In this document: positions 1-9,416 of the stretch, piece by piece
Layout of the letters: every line of letters begins with the position of its first letter
Numbering within the stretch: position 1 is the first letter of the stretch
Assembly (NCBI GenBank): GCA_902558885.1
Contig: CACEFQ010000002.1
Location: 145,001 to 199,800, forward strand
Source: an uncultured SAR116 cluster alpha proteobacterium
GTDB taxonomy: Bacteria > Pseudomonadota > Alphaproteobacteria > Puniceispirillales > Marisalimonadaceae
Length of the DNA stretch: 54,800 bases
Direction: 5' to 3'
Position numbers and translations under genes: made by a program
The notes under the pieces: model-generated
What the model was told of the DNA's origin: nothing
The model's input: the letters and a program-made list of their open reading frames with translations, nothing else
Database searches by the model: none

Positions 1-564
1 GGGAAGTCTTCAAAAAGAACATTAATGAAAACACCAATAAATGGTGCCAGATTATCAAGCAGATATGGAAATAGAAAACATCCTATATTAGGTTATACAA
101 AAATGCATAGAGGGCTTGATTTTGCAGCGCCTTCTGGAACCCCAATTTTTGCTGCTGGAGATGGAATTATAGAAAAAGCAGGATGGAATGGGTCATATGG
201 TAAATATATTAGAATCAGACACACAGGAACTTACAAAACTGCTTATGCACATTTATCAGGGTTTCATAAAAACACTAGAATTGGAAAAAGAGTTTTACAG
301 GGTAAAATAATTGGTTATGTAGGAACAACTGGTAGATCTACTGGACCACATTTACATTATGAAGTGATAAAAAATAATTTTCAAATAAATCCCATGAGGA
401 TAAAATTACCCGCAGGGAAAAACATCTCTAAATCCGACATTAATAATTACAAAAATCACGTTCAAAAGATACTTAACCTAAAACTTGCTCTTGAAAAAAC
501 AAACCGAAATAACAAACTAGCAACAAATAATCACAATATTTCAAAAAAATTAATCCTAAATTAA
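1..564 (+). CDS. M23-family murein peptidase, C-terminal part (5' end outside window)
   Basis: This is the C-terminal catalytic domain of a LytM/M23 zinc metallopeptidase that cleaves peptidoglycan cross-bridges in the periplasm. Numbering from the ATG at 25, the zinc and catalytic residues of the family are visible: H28 and D32 (HRGLD), H76 (AYAHLS) and the HxH pair H109/H111 (GPHLHYEV). The reading frame is open back to base 1 with no stop, and M23 proteins normally carry N-terminal LysM, coiled-coil or membrane segments, so the ATG at 25 is probably internal and the gene starts before the window. A basic, Asn-rich tail of about 50 residues follows the domain. Its stop codon directly abuts the stop of the convergent clpB gene. 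The family is secure; whether it hydrolyses peptidoglycan or is a degenerate activator cannot be told. Confidence 0.88.
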   Translation, partial: GKSSKRTLMKTPINGARLSSRYGNRKHPILGYTKMHRGLDFAAPSGTPIFAAGDGIIEKAGWNGSYGKYIRIRHTGTYKTAYAHLSGFHKNTRIGKRVLQGKIIGYVGTTGRSTGPHLHYEVIKNNFQINPMRIKLPAGKNISKSDINNYKNHVQKILNLKLALEKTNRNNKLATNNHNISKKLILN

Positions 565-3144
565 TTATTTTACTATTATATTAATCTTATTATCAACTAC
601 ATCTACAAATAATGTGTTACCATCCTTTACTTCGTTAGTAATTATTAATTCACTTATTTGATCTTCAATAACATTCCTTATTTCTCTTTTAATTGGCCTA
701 GCTCCATATTCTGGATCGAAGCCAGTTAAAGCTAATAAATTATTAACTTTTGAGGTCCATTTAATACTGATATTACTATTTGATAATCTTTTCCTTAGGT
801 AATTTAATTGTATTTCAACAATTTTACCAATATGAGATTTACCTAATTTTGAGAAAAATAAAATTTCGTCTAATCTATTAATAAATTCAGGGCTTAGTAT
901 TGATTTGACTGAACTCATAATTTCTTTTTTTATAAAATTATTTTTTTCACTTTTCAAACTAAAATCTATATTAGATTTAAAGTGTTGTGCCCCAATATTA
1001 CTTGTCATTATTATAATTGTGTTTGTAAAATCAACAGTCTTTCCATGGCTATCTGTTAACCTTCCATCATCCATTACTTGTAAGAGTAAATTTAAAACAT
1101 CTAAATGGGCTTTTTCAATTTCATCAAAAAGTATTACTCTATATGGCCTGCGTCTAACAGCTTCAGTTAAAATACCTCCTTCATCATAGCCAATATAACC
1201 AGGAGGAGCACCAATTAATCTTGATATAGAATGTTTTTCCATATATTCAGACATATCTATTCTTATCAAAGAGTCTGTTTCATTAAATAAAAATTGAGCT
1301 AAAGATTTAGCAGTTTCTGTTTTACCAATACCAGTTGATCCTAAAAACATGAAAGTGCCTAAAGGACTAGATGGATCACTTAAGCCTGCTCTTGAACGAA
1401 TAATTGTTTTTGAAATTGCGGATAGTACGTGGTCTTGACCTACAATAGATTTTTTAAGTTCACCTTCTATTTTTAGTATCTTTATACGTTCATACTCCAT
1501 CATTTTTTCAACTGGTATTCCAGTCCATTTAGACACAACGGCCGCAACATCTTCTTCAGAAACAATTGTATTTAAAAGACTATCTGTATTTTCAATTTTA
1601 GAAATATTATTTTCTAGATTTGGAATTATTTGATACGAGAGCTCACCGGCCTTTTCCCAATTTCCATTTCTTTTCTCAATAACCAATTGGTTTCTTGCGT
1701 TTTCTAGATTAATTTTCTTCTGTTGCTCTTCTTCAAGAGTTTTTTTGCTTAACTTCCATTTTTCAGTTTGCTCTTTGGATGTTGACTTTAGTTCTTTTAA
1801 TTCATTTTCAACTTTTGACAATCTATCGTCTGATGTTTTATTATTTTCCTTCTTTAGAACTTTTTTCTCTATTTCCAATTGCATAATTCTTCTATCTATC
1901 TCATCTAGTGCGTCAGGCTTAGAGTCAATTTCAATTCTTTTTCTACTAGCTGCCTCATCTATAAGATCAATTGCTTTGTCTGGTAAAAATCTATCGTTAA
2001 TATACCTTGATGATAAAGTTACAGATGCTGAAAGCGCTTTATCTGTAATAGTTATACCATGAAACAATTCATATTTTTCTTTAAGACCTCTCATCATTGA
2101 TATGCAGTTTTCTATATCTGGTTCATCTATATAAACTTGCTGAAAACGTCTTTCTAAAGCCTTGTCCTTTTCAATATGATTTCTATATTCATCCAAAGTA
2201 GTTGCCCCAACGCAATGAAGTTCACCCCTTGCCAAAGCAGGTTTCAAAATATTAGAAGCATCAAGTGAACCATCTGCACCACCAGCTCCAACAAGGGTAT
2301 GCAGCTCATCAATAAATAAAATAATTTTATCTTTTTTCTTGTCAACTTCGTTTAATAAAGATTTTAATCTTTCTTCAAAATCGCCTCGAAATTTAGAACC
2401 TGCTAAAATGCTGGCTAAATCAAGAGAAAATATTTCTTTAGATTTCAGTTTCTCAGGCACATCTTTATTTGCTATCCTAATCGCTAATCCTTCAACAACG
2501 GCAGTTTTTCCAACACCAGGCTCTCCAATTAAAACTGGATTATTTTTTGTTCTTCTCGATAAAACCTGTATTAGCCTTCTTATTTCTTCATCTCTTCCAA
2601 TAACAGGATCTAATTGCCCCTTAGAGGCCTTAACTGTTAAATTGACAGCAAATCTATTTAATGTGTCAAAACCAGATTCAGCATTATCATTCATAGCTTT
2701 TTTACCCTTCCTAAATTTCTTTATTTCTTTTAGAAGCGTGATGTAGGTAATATTATATTTTGATAAAATTTCTTTTGCTTGGTCATTTATAAGAGTAAAC
2801 GATAACAATAAAATTTCTTGAGTTATTATCTGATCGTCAAATTCTTTCAACAACATTTTTGAAGTATTTATTAAAGATAAAATACTTTTATCAATTTCTT
2901 GAGTGCTACTTAAATTCTTTTTCTTATTAAATAACTCAAATATATTTGACTTTAAGTTATCTACATTTGAAGTTAAGGCAACTAGCATATCATTAATATA
3001 TTTTTCTGAATCTTCTAATATTATGTATAATATATGAAATGATGTTGCATTTTTGTCATATTTATTAGCTAAGCTAAATGCTGAGCTAAATATTATCTTT
3101 GATCTATCAGAAAATTCATTAATTAAATTATCTATCTTAAAAAC
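565..3144 (-). CDS. clpB: ClpB disaggregase (Hsp100); start codon unresolved
   Basis: ClpB is the cytoplasmic hexameric AAA+ chaperone that, with DnaK, pulls proteins out of aggregates. From the ATG at 2988 the protein is 807 residues. It has Walker A 1 at 155-162 (GEPGVGKT), a coiled-coil M-domain at roughly 360-470 that separates ClpB from ClpA, then a second AAA module with GSTGIGKT and the GAPPGYIGY pore-loop region. ClpB is usually about 860 residues. The same frame stays open upstream to a TAG at 3145-3147 and encodes a recognisable first half of the Clp N-domain ([15 protein letters not shown], then [13 protein letters not shown]). This matches the family N-terminus, which begins with M in the place of that F. 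No ATG, GTG or TTG exists in the added stretch, so the coordinates given span the open frame. Initiation may be non-canonical, frameshifted from an ATG at 3163, or hidden by an indel. The position next to the M23 peptidase, DUF4167 and prmC genes is typical of alphaproteobacteria. Confidence 0.93.
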   Translation of the reverse strand, partial: VFKIDNLINEFSDRSKIIFSSAFSLANKYDKNATSFHILYIILEDSEKYINDMLVALTSNVDNLKSNIFELFNKKKNLSSTQEIDKSILSLINTSKMLLKEFDDQIITQEILLLSFTLINDQAKEILSKYNITYITLLKEIKKFRKGKKAMNDNAESGFDTLNRFAVNLTVKASKGQLDPVIGRDEEIRRLIQVLSRRTKNNPVLIGEPGVGKTAVVEGLAIRIANKDVPEKLKSKEIFSLDLASILAGSKFRGDFEERLKSLLNEVDKKKDKIILFIDELHTLVGAGGADGSLDASNILKPALARGELHCVGATTLDEYRNHIEKDKALERRFQQVYIDEPDIENCISMMRGLKEKYELFHGITITDKALSASVTLSSRYINDRFLPDKAIDLIDEAASRKRIEIDSKPDALDEIDRRIMQLEIEKKVLKKENNKTSDDRLSKVENELKELKSTSKEQTEKWKLSKKTLEEEQQKKINLENARNQLVIEKRNGNWEKAGELSYQIIPNLENNISKIENTDSLLNTIVSEEDVAAVVSKWTGIPVEKMMEYERIKILKIEGELKKSIVGQDHVLSAISKTIIRSRAGLSDPSSPLGTFMFLGSTGIGKTETAKSLAQFLFNETDSLIRIDMSEYMEKHSISRLIGAPPGYIGYDEGGILTEAVRRRPYRVILFDEIEKAHLDVLNLLLQVMDDGRLTDSHGKTVDFTNTIIIMTSNIGAQHFKSNIDFSLKSEKNNFIKKEIMSSVKSILSPEFINRLDEILFFSKLGKSHIGKIVEIQLNYLRKRLSNSNISIKWTSKVNNLLALTGFDPEYGARPIKREIRNVIEDQISELIITNEVKDGNTLFVDVVDNKINIIVK

Positions 3145-3157
3145 CTACTTTTAAATC

Positions 3158-3177
3158 ACACATATATATATATGTGT
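3158..3177 (-). promoter_or_regulatory. 20-bp perfect AT-rich palindrome at the clpB 5' end (possible RNA hairpin)
   Basis: Bases 3158-3177 read ACACATATATATATATGTGT, identical on both strands. On the clpB strand the ATG at 3163-3161 lies inside it, about 20 bases before the open ClpB frame. In RNA it could form an 8-bp stem with a 4-base AU loop that covers this ATG; such a weak AU stem would melt with modest warming. It could equally be chance in AT-rich DNA or a protein-binding site. The palindrome itself is directly seen; its role is inferred. Confidence 0.35.
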
Positions 3178-3259
3178 TAATTATTTAAGGTTATTTCAAT
3201 ATATAATAAGAAAAATGTTAGTGCATGCGTTGAACTAAAAGTGCATATAACATATTAAG

Positions 3260-3760
3260 TTAAATCAATAAGTTATCACCTTCGGTTTTATCATTTTTTA
3301 TATTATTAATGTCATTTCCTTCATTTTTATCATCAACTGAAGAAAGTTCTTCTTCTCTAATTTGAAAGCCTCTCTTACGTCTTGAGGTTTTTTTTGAAAT
3401 TTTGTCATTTTCTTCTAATTCTAAGTCAGAGGATTTGTTTGGTGATGAATTTAGTTCAGTTTTTATTTTTACTTCTTTATTTTCATTATTTAATTCTATT
3501 TCTTTTTGAAGTCTATAATAATGGTCAGCAAATTGTAAAAAAGACTCTGCTAAAATTCTATCGTCAGATGAAGAGGCATCTGATGCTAAAGATTTATATT
3601 TCTCATTTAGTTGTGAAACTGAGCCTCTTTGACGTCCATCTGGTCCAGAACTCTCAATCACAGTATTTTTATTAAGGTTACCATTTAGGTTACCATTATT
3701 AAAATTTCTACGATTTGATCCACGATTTTGGCGTCGACGCCCATTATTTTGCTGTCTCAT
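3260..3760 (-). CDS. DUF4167 protein
   Basis: This is a 166-residue protein of the alphaproteobacterial DUF4167 family, whose function is unknown. The N-terminus is rich in Arg, Asn and Gly (residues 1-35), which suggests nucleic-acid contact. The conserved domain follows at about 38-90 (GPDGRQRGSVSQLNEKY, then AESFLQFADHYYRLQ). The rest is acidic, Lys- and Glu-rich and probably disordered. An AGGA box five bases before the ATG supports the start. The gene lies between prmC and clpB, its standard location in the class, which suggests a link to translation or proteostasis. About 180 bases separate it from prmC; there I see only AT-rich sequence and a small inverted repeat. Confidence 0.85.
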   Translation of the reverse strand: MRQQNNGRRRQNRGSNRRNFNNGNLNGNLNKNTVIESSGPDGRQRGSVSQLNEKYKSLASDASSSDDRILAESFLQFADHYYRLQKEIELNNENKEVKIKTELNSSPNKSSDLELEENDKISKKTSRRKRGFQIREEELSSVDDKNEGNDINNIKNDKTEGDNLLI

Positions 3761-3941
3761 AATTTTCCTAGAATTTATGCTAATTAATTTTTTTACTTAC
3801 ACAATGCTTTATTGTAATTGGTTAAGAATCCTAATTTCAACCTAAGGACTCAATTAATATAAAATTTAAGGTTTAGATATAAATTTCAATTTATATATTA
3901 CTTATATAAAGTTTTTTCTTCTAAGCCAAGCACAAAAAAAA

Positions 3942-4829
3942 TTAATTAATAACAAATGTTATTACCCTAGTCACTCCTGACAAGTCTTTTTTATATTCTT
4001 TTGGTAACAAACCATGTTTTATAGCTATTTTTGTGACATAATTTTTTTGCCCCTTACCTATTTCAAGGAAAATTTTACCGTTTGGTTTAATTATATTTGT
4101 AAGATTAGACAAAATAGATCTGTATGAATCAAGCCCGTCTTTTCCACCATTTAATGCAATAAACGGATCGTATTTCTTTACCTCTTTTCTTAATGTTTTA
4201 ATATCATTAGTGGGAATATAAGGGGGATTTGAAATAGCAATATCATATTTAATATTATTTTCAATTTTCATTAATTTTTTATCCCAATCTCTAACGTTCC
4301 AGTCTAAATTTATATACTTTGATCTCTCTAACAAATCAAAATTTTGTGCATTTTTTTTAACCATTTCTAAAGATTTTTTAGATGTATCAAAAAATGAAAC
4401 CTCTGAACAAGGATATTCATCTAAAAGAGATAGACCTAAACAACCTGTACCAGAACCAAGATCAATAACTTTTAAAAATTCTAATTTGTTTGGACAATGC
4501 TCTATGACTGACTCAATTAGCGTTTCAGAGTCAGACCTTGGATCTAATGTCGCATCATTTAGTTCAAATTCTTTTTTCCAAAAACTCCTTTTATTAATAA
4601 TTCTTGAAACAGGCTTCCCACGTAACCTTTGTTGAATTAAATTTTGAAATTTTTTAATCTCATTTTCTGTAATATAAATATTTTGGTGATTATATATTGT
4701 TTCATATCTTTCCAAAGTTTCAGAAAGTAGAAGCCGACAGTCTAAATTTGCAGTTTCAATACCAATATTCCTCAGTTTTAAAATCTCAGGCTTAATTAAA
4801 GTATAAATATCAATGTTTTTACAGGTCAT
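3942..4829 (-). CDS. prmC: Peptide chain release factor N5-glutamine methyltransferase
   Basis: PrmC uses S-adenosylmethionine to methylate the Gln of the GGQ motif in release factors RF1 and RF2, raising peptide-release efficiency. The 295-residue protein has the N-terminal helical domain (about 1-95), the SAM-binding loop DLGSGTGC at 123-130 and the substrate-glutamine NPPY motif at 201-204. Length is normal. Its start overlaps the end of prfA by 11 bases, so the enzyme is translationally coupled to its own substrate, as in many bacteria. Confidence 0.95.
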   Translation of the reverse strand: MTCKNIDIYTLIKPEILKLRNIGIETANLDCRLLLSETLERYETIYNHQNIYITENEIKKFQNLIQQRLRGKPVSRIINKRSFWKKEFELNDATLDPRSDSETLIESVIEHCPNKLEFLKVIDLGSGTGCLGLSLLDEYPCSEVSFFDTSKKSLEMVKKNAQNFDLLERSKYINLDWNVRDWDKKLMKIENNIKYDIAISNPPYIPTNDIKTLRKEVKKYDPFIALNGGKDGLDSYRSILSNLTNIIKPNGKIFLEIGKGQKNYVTKIAIKHGLLPKEYKKDLSGVTRVITFVIN

Positions 4830-5898
4830 TTGAAGCTAACTTTAGCATTCTATCTTCAACTACCAAAGCGTCGATTAAATCATCAAGAGCCTCGCCACTT
4901 AAGATTTTTTCTAATTTATGTAATGTTAAGTTTATTCTATGGTCAGTAACTCTTCCTTGAGGAAAATTATAGGTTCTTATCCTTTCTGACCTATCACCAG
5001 TACCAACTTGATCTTTTCTTGCTGAAGATCTCTGATCTTGTTGCTTTTGCCTTTCTAATTCATACAAACGTGATTGAAGAATTTTCATAGCTTTTGCTCT
5101 ATTTTTATGCTGAGACTTTTCATCCTGTTGACTTACAACAATTCCAGATGGAATATGAGTTATTCTAACGGCTGAATCTGTAGTGTTAACGGATTGCCCT
5201 CCTGGGCCACTTGACCTAAAAACATCTACTCTTAAATCTTTTTCTTCAATAAATATTTCTAAATCCTCAGCTTCAGGAAGAACTGCAACTGTTGCAGCAG
5301 AGGTATGAATTCTTCCACTTGTTTCAGTGGTTGGAACTCTTTGCACTCTATGAACACCTGATTCAAATTTCAATCTGCCAAATACACCATTTCCTATAAT
5401 ATTTGCTTGTGCCTCTTTATAACCACCTACACTTGTTTCTGACACCTCCATAACCTCAAATTTCCATTTATTCTTAATTGATAACTTTTCATACATAGAA
5501 AAAAGATTTGAAGCAAACAAACCTGCCTCATCTCCACCCGTTCCAGCGCGAACCTCCAAAATTACATTTCTAATATCATCCTTATCTTTAGGTAATAATG
5601 AAAATTGAATTTCTCTTTCAAGATTGCTAATCGTTTCTTTTAAAGAATTGAATTCATTTGTTGCAATTTCCTTAATTTCAGCATCAGCATTTTTATCATT
5701 TAGAATTTCACTCAAATCCAAAATTTCTTTTACTAAGTTTTCTTTTTTATTAGCTAAATCTGTTATTATTTTTATGTCAAATAATTCTTTTGATAGATTA
5801 GCCAATTCAGATGGTTTTAAATTAGAAGAATTGACAAGTATATTCTCAATTTCCTTTTCTCTACTTATAATTTTAGATATATTATTTTCCAAACTCAA
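4819..5898 (-). CDS. prfA: Peptide chain release factor 1
   Basis: RF1 recognises UAA and UAG in the ribosomal A site and triggers hydrolysis of the peptidyl-tRNA. The 359-residue protein carries the stop-codon reading PxT motif as PTT at 189-191 (within [14 protein letters not shown]) and the catalytic GGQ at 233-235. The start is TTG rather than ATG; a GGAG box six bases upstream supports it, and the sequence MSLENN then matches a normal RF1 beginning. The gene follows hisS after 19 bases and overlaps prmC at its end, so the three are probably one transcript. Confidence 0.96.
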   Translation of the reverse strand: MSLENNISKIISREKEIENILVNSSNLKPSELANLSKELFDIKIITDLANKKENLVKEILDLSEILNDKNADAEIKEIATNEFNSLKETISNLEREIQFSLLPKDKDDIRNVILEVRAGTGGDEAGLFASNLFSMYEKLSIKNKWKFEVMEVSETSVGGYKEAQANIIGNGVFGRLKFESGVHRVQRVPTTETSGRIHTSAATVAVLPEAEDLEIFIEEKDLRVDVFRSSGPGGQSVNTTDSAVRITHIPSGIVVSQQDEKSQHKNRAKAMKILQSRLYELERQKQQDQRSSARKDQVGTGDRSERIRTYNFPQGRVTDHRINLTLHKLEKILSGEALDDLIDALVVEDRMLKLASNDL

Positions 5899-5917
5899 AG
5901 TTTACTCCAAATATTTT

Positions 5918-7156
5918 TTAATTTTTTAATTTTTTTATTATCTGGTCTAAATTTAATAATTCCTCAAAACCAGATGTTAAATCTTTAAATTTAAAAATTT
6001 TTTTATTAATTTCTTCTTTACCTAAAATTATTGCATATGAAGCTTTAATTTTGTTAGCTCTCTTAAATTTTTTAGAAAAGTTACCTGTATAGATAATTTC
6101 AGATTTAATACCTTCTAGAATTAATTTTTTCATGATTGGTAACAATAAGTAATTATAACTTTCTGCTTGACCCATTAAAACCACATCTGTCTCATTAACA
6201 AACTCACTTGAAATCATTAGTGCCAATCTTTCTATGCCTGCAGCCCATCCAACACCAGAGATGTCTGACCCACCTAACATTTTTGAGAGTCCGTCATATC
6301 TACCTCCTGCAAGTACAGTTCCCTGAGAACCAAGTTTATTTGTAACAAACTCAAAAGCTGTATGACAATAATAGTCCAGTCCACGAACAAGATTTTTATC
6401 AATGTTATATTTTATATTCAAATGATCTAAACCTTTGCAGGTTTCTTCAAATCTTGTCTTTGACTCAAAATTCAAAAAATCTAAAATATTTGGTGCATTT
6501 TGAATAATTTTTTGATCTTCATGATCTTTAGAGTCAAGTATCCTTAGTGGATTGATTGATAATCTTCTTATACTATCTTCAGATAGTTTAGCTTTGTAAT
6601 CTTCTAAATAATTAATAAGAGCGTTTCTATATTTTTGTCTGCTTTCAAAATCTCCTAGGGTATTAATTGTCAAATGAATTTGATCTAAGACTCCTAATTT
6701 ATTTAAAAAATCATGCCCTAGAGATATTACCTCAATATCAGCCATTGAACTACTTAAACCCAAACATTCAATACCAAGTTGCTTAAATTGTCTAAGTCTA
6801 CCTTTTTGAGGTCTTTCATACCTAAACATTGGTCCATAATAAGAAAAACGCTGAGGTACATCTTGAACTAAACCAGCATTTAAAAATGCTCTTACAACTC
6901 CCGAAGTTCCTTCAGGCCTTAACATCAACTCATCTTCACTCCTATCTTTGAAGATATAATTTTCTTTTGTTACGATATCACTTGACTTTCCAAGTGGTTT
7001 TGTAAAAACTTCAGAAAATTCGAATATTGGTGTCTCAATTTGGGAATAATTATATTTATCTGAAATATCTAATCCTGCATTTATAACTACATTATGCTTA
7101 TGTAACTCATTAGGCAACAAATCATGCACGCCTCTTACTGTTCTTAATTTTTCCAT
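5918..7156 (-). CDS. hisS: Histidyl-tRNA synthetase
   Basis: This class II synthetase charges tRNA-His with histidine in the cytoplasm. The 412-residue protein shows the motif 2 region (MFRYERPQKGRLRQF), the histidine-specific LVRGLDYYCHTAFEF segment, AGGRYDGL and the C-terminal anticodon-binding domain at about 320-412. The motif 2 loop looks like the canonical bacterial form rather than the divergent form described in some alphaproteobacteria. It sits between ispG and prfA on the same strand with short gaps. Confidence 0.96.
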   Translation of the reverse strand: MEKLRTVRGVHDLLPNELHKHNVVINAGLDISDKYNYSQIETPIFEFSEVFTKPLGKSSDIVTKENYIFKDRSEDELMLRPEGTSGVVRAFLNAGLVQDVPQRFSYYGPMFRYERPQKGRLRQFKQLGIECLGLSSSMADIEVISLGHDFLNKLGVLDQIHLTINTLGDFESRQKYRNALINYLEDYKAKLSEDSIRRLSINPLRILDSKDHEDQKIIQNAPNILDFLNFESKTRFEETCKGLDHLNIKYNIDKNLVRGLDYYCHTAFEFVTNKLGSQGTVLAGGRYDGLSKMLGGSDISGVGWAAGIERLALMISSEFVNETDVVLMGQAESYNYLLLPIMKKLILEGIKSEIIYTGNFSKKFKRANKIKASYAIILGKEEINKKIFKFKDLTSGFEELLNLDQIIKKLKN

Positions 7157-7177
7157 TATGAACCTATATGATTGAAA

Positions 7178-8281
7178 TTACTTTAATCGGTTACTTTTTT
7201 TGTTCAATTTTTTTTGAACAAAGTTAACTATATAATCAGCAACATTTTCATTTTTTATTATATGATCCGTTATACCATTTACATAAATTTGATGTGTACC
7301 TTTTCCACCGCCAGTTAAGCCAATATCGGTTTCTTTTGCTTCTCCAGGACCGTTGACAACACATCCAATTATTGAAACAGTAATAGATTCAGAAATATGC
7401 TCAAGTCTTTGTTCAACTTCTTGTACCGTTTTAATTACATCAAATTGCTGTCTTGCGCACGAAGGACAAGAAATAACAGTTACACCTCTTCTTCTTAGCC
7501 CTAACGATTTAAGTAATTCATAACCAACTTTCACCTCCTCAGAAGGATGAGCAGATAGCGAAACTCTGATAGTATCTCCAATACCAGCCCAAAGTAAATT
7601 TCCTAACCCTATTGACGATTTTACTGTTCCAGATCTTAGACTCCCTGCTTCTGTAATACCTATATGTAAAGGACAATCTTCTATTTCAGCTAGTTGAACA
7701 TAAGCAGCAACTGCTAGAAAAACATCTGAAGCTTTTACACTAATTTTATACTCACAAAAATCATTATCTTTTAAAATCCGCACATGATTTAAAGCAGATT
7801 CGACAAGGGCTTCTGGTGTTGGTTCACCATGTTTATCTAGAATATTTTTTTCTAAGGATCCTGCATTAACACCAATTCTAATGGAAGTGTTATTTTGTTT
7901 TGCTGCATTAATAACCTCTTTAACTTTATCTGAACTGCCAATATTTCCAGGGTTAATTCTCAAACATGCAGCGCCAGCATCTGCGGCTTCAACTGCTCTT
8001 AAATAATGAAAATGTATATCAGCAACAATGGGAACAGGTGATAATTTAATAATTTCTTTTAGAGCTAAAGTAGATTCTTTGTCAGGGCAAGAAACACGTA
8101 CAATATCAACTCCGGCTTCCACACAAGAGTTGATTTGCTCTAATGTAGCATCAATATCAGTTGTTTTTGTATTCGTCATAGTTTGAACTGTAATAGGTGC
8201 GTCACCTCCGACAAAAACATTACCTACTTTAATTCTTCTTGATTTTCTTCGTTCTATTTGCCTATAAGGCCTAATGTTCAT
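7178..8281 (-). CDS. ispG: 4-hydroxy-3-methylbut-2-enyl diphosphate synthase
   Basis: IspG (GcpE) catalyses the penultimate step of the MEP isoprenoid pathway, converting methylerythritol cyclodiphosphate to HMBPP with electrons from flavodoxin or ferredoxin. The 367-residue protein has an N-terminal TIM-barrel domain and a C-terminal iron-sulfur domain. Cluster ligands C272 and C275 ([10 protein letters not shown]) and C307 with E314 ([16 protein letters not shown]) are all present. An AAGGA box eight bases before the ATG supports the start. It lies between the rodZ-like gene and hisS on the minus strand. Confidence 0.96.
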   Translation of the reverse strand: MNIRPYRQIERRKSRRIKVGNVFVGGDAPITVQTMTNTKTTDIDATLEQINSCVEAGVDIVRVSCPDKESTLALKEIIKLSPVPIVADIHFHYLRAVEAADAGAACLRINPGNIGSSDKVKEVINAAKQNNTSIRIGVNAGSLEKNILDKHGEPTPEALVESALNHVRILKDNDFCEYKISVKASDVFLAVAAYVQLAEIEDCPLHIGITEAGSLRSGTVKSSIGLGNLLWAGIGDTIRVSLSAHPSEEVKVGYELLKSLGLRRRGVTVISCPSCARQQFDVIKTVQEVEQRLEHISESITVSIIGCVVNGPGEAKETDIGLTGGGKGTHQIYVNGITDHIIKNENVADYIVNFVQKKLNKKSNRLK

Positions 8282-8336
8282 TATTATATCCTTAAACTTT
8301 AAAATTTTAAAAAGTTAAATCGATTTATAAATGAAT

Positions 8337-9320
8337 TTAATCAAGTAATTGTTTTTTTGAAAATGTCTTAATATTTAACGGTCGAGAGGTAATAATTTCA
8401 CCAACTTCTCCCAATTTAGGAACTATAATATCACCTTGTGATAGGGACAAAGCACCCGCATTACCTGTATTGAATGTCAATCCATTTTTGTTTGGAACAA
8501 CATATGTTTCACCTGGCCTCATAAGCCTAGTCATCAGAATATTACCTTCCATATCTTCGATTTCCACCCAACTATTACCAGTAGCTTTTAGGACCATTTC
8601 TGTACTTGGGTCTCTTTCATTAGCTGTAGCAGACAACTCAGTATTATTTGAAGTCATGCTTTCAAGTTTTGTGTCATTCATAGTTGTTTTAAGATTTAAT
8701 TCTTGGACCTCATCATTATTTCTTTTTGAAGATGTCAAATTATTAGAAAAATTTTCTTCTATGATAACATAATTGTTATTGTCAATCTCAGCCATTTTTG
8801 AAGGAATTTCTGATATCTTTTTATCTGAAACTTGTTCTATTTTATTACTTCTATCACTGTAATACCAACCAGTATAAGATAATATTGCGATAAAAACTGA
8901 AAAAACTGCTCCCATAGGAAGAAGGTTTTTTTTATTTAATTCAGGAGTAAGGAATTTATACTCCTCTTTGAACGAATTTAATTCCATGCTTTCTTTAAAT
9001 TCTTTGACTAATAAGTCACCGTCTAAATCTAATAGACGTGCATATGATCTTACAAATCCAACTTTATAAGCTAGGCCAGATAAATCAATATGTTCACCGT
9101 TTTCGAAATCTTTTATAATTTTAACTCTAACTTTTAATAGAGCTCCAGCTTGTTCTTGCGTTAAACCTTTGTTTAATCTTGCGTCTAGACATAACTTACC
9201 AACGGTTGATAATTCAACCTGATCAAATGCTTCATTGATTGCATCTGATACTGATTTATCTACCTTTTGACCTTGATCCAAAAATGAATTGTTATTTTTT
9301 TTTTCATTTTTAAATGACAT
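8337..9320 (-). CDS. RodZ-like membrane protein (helix-turn-helix plus DUF4115)
   Basis: RodZ-type proteins link the MreB cytoskeleton to the inner membrane and help to set rod shape. The 327-residue protein has a Cro/C1-type helix-turn-helix (about 35-105, VGKLCLDARLNKGLTQEQAG), a single transmembrane segment (about 132-150, PMGAVFSVFIAILSYTGWYY) and a periplasmic DUF4115 domain (about 245-310, WVEIEDMEGNILMTRLMRPG). A low-complexity Asn/Ser linker joins the last two. A strong GAGGAG box precedes the ATG. The family assignment is firm. An actual role in shape would need mreB elsewhere in the genome, and some such proteins are annotated simply as DUF4115 regulators. Confidence 0.85.
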   Translation of the reverse strand: MSFKNEKKNNNSFLDQGQKVDKSVSDAINEAFDQVELSTVGKLCLDARLNKGLTQEQAGALLKVRVKIIKDFENGEHIDLSGLAYKVGFVRSYARLLDLDGDLLVKEFKESMELNSFKEEYKFLTPELNKKNLLPMGAVFSVFIAILSYTGWYYSDRSNKIEQVSDKKISEIPSKMAEIDNNNYVIIEENFSNNLTSSKRNNDEVQELNLKTTMNDTKLESMTSNNTELSATANERDPSTEMVLKATGNSWVEIEDMEGNILMTRLMRPGETYVVPNKNGLTFNTGNAGALSLSQGDIIVPKLGEVGEIITSRPLNIKTFSKKQLLD

Positions 9321-9416
9321 CTTGTCTCCTCACGATGGAGTATTTTATATTGAGTTACTTTTTAAATCAACATTTGTTTTAACGACACAAATCTTGAAAA
9401 ATTTACTGTCTAATAA

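Noticed and set aside
3877-3896. Inverted repeat (9-bp AT stem, 2-base loop) between prmC and DUF4167
   Set aside because: All A and T except at the loop, no T-run after it on the transcribed strand; likely chance in AT-rich DNA.
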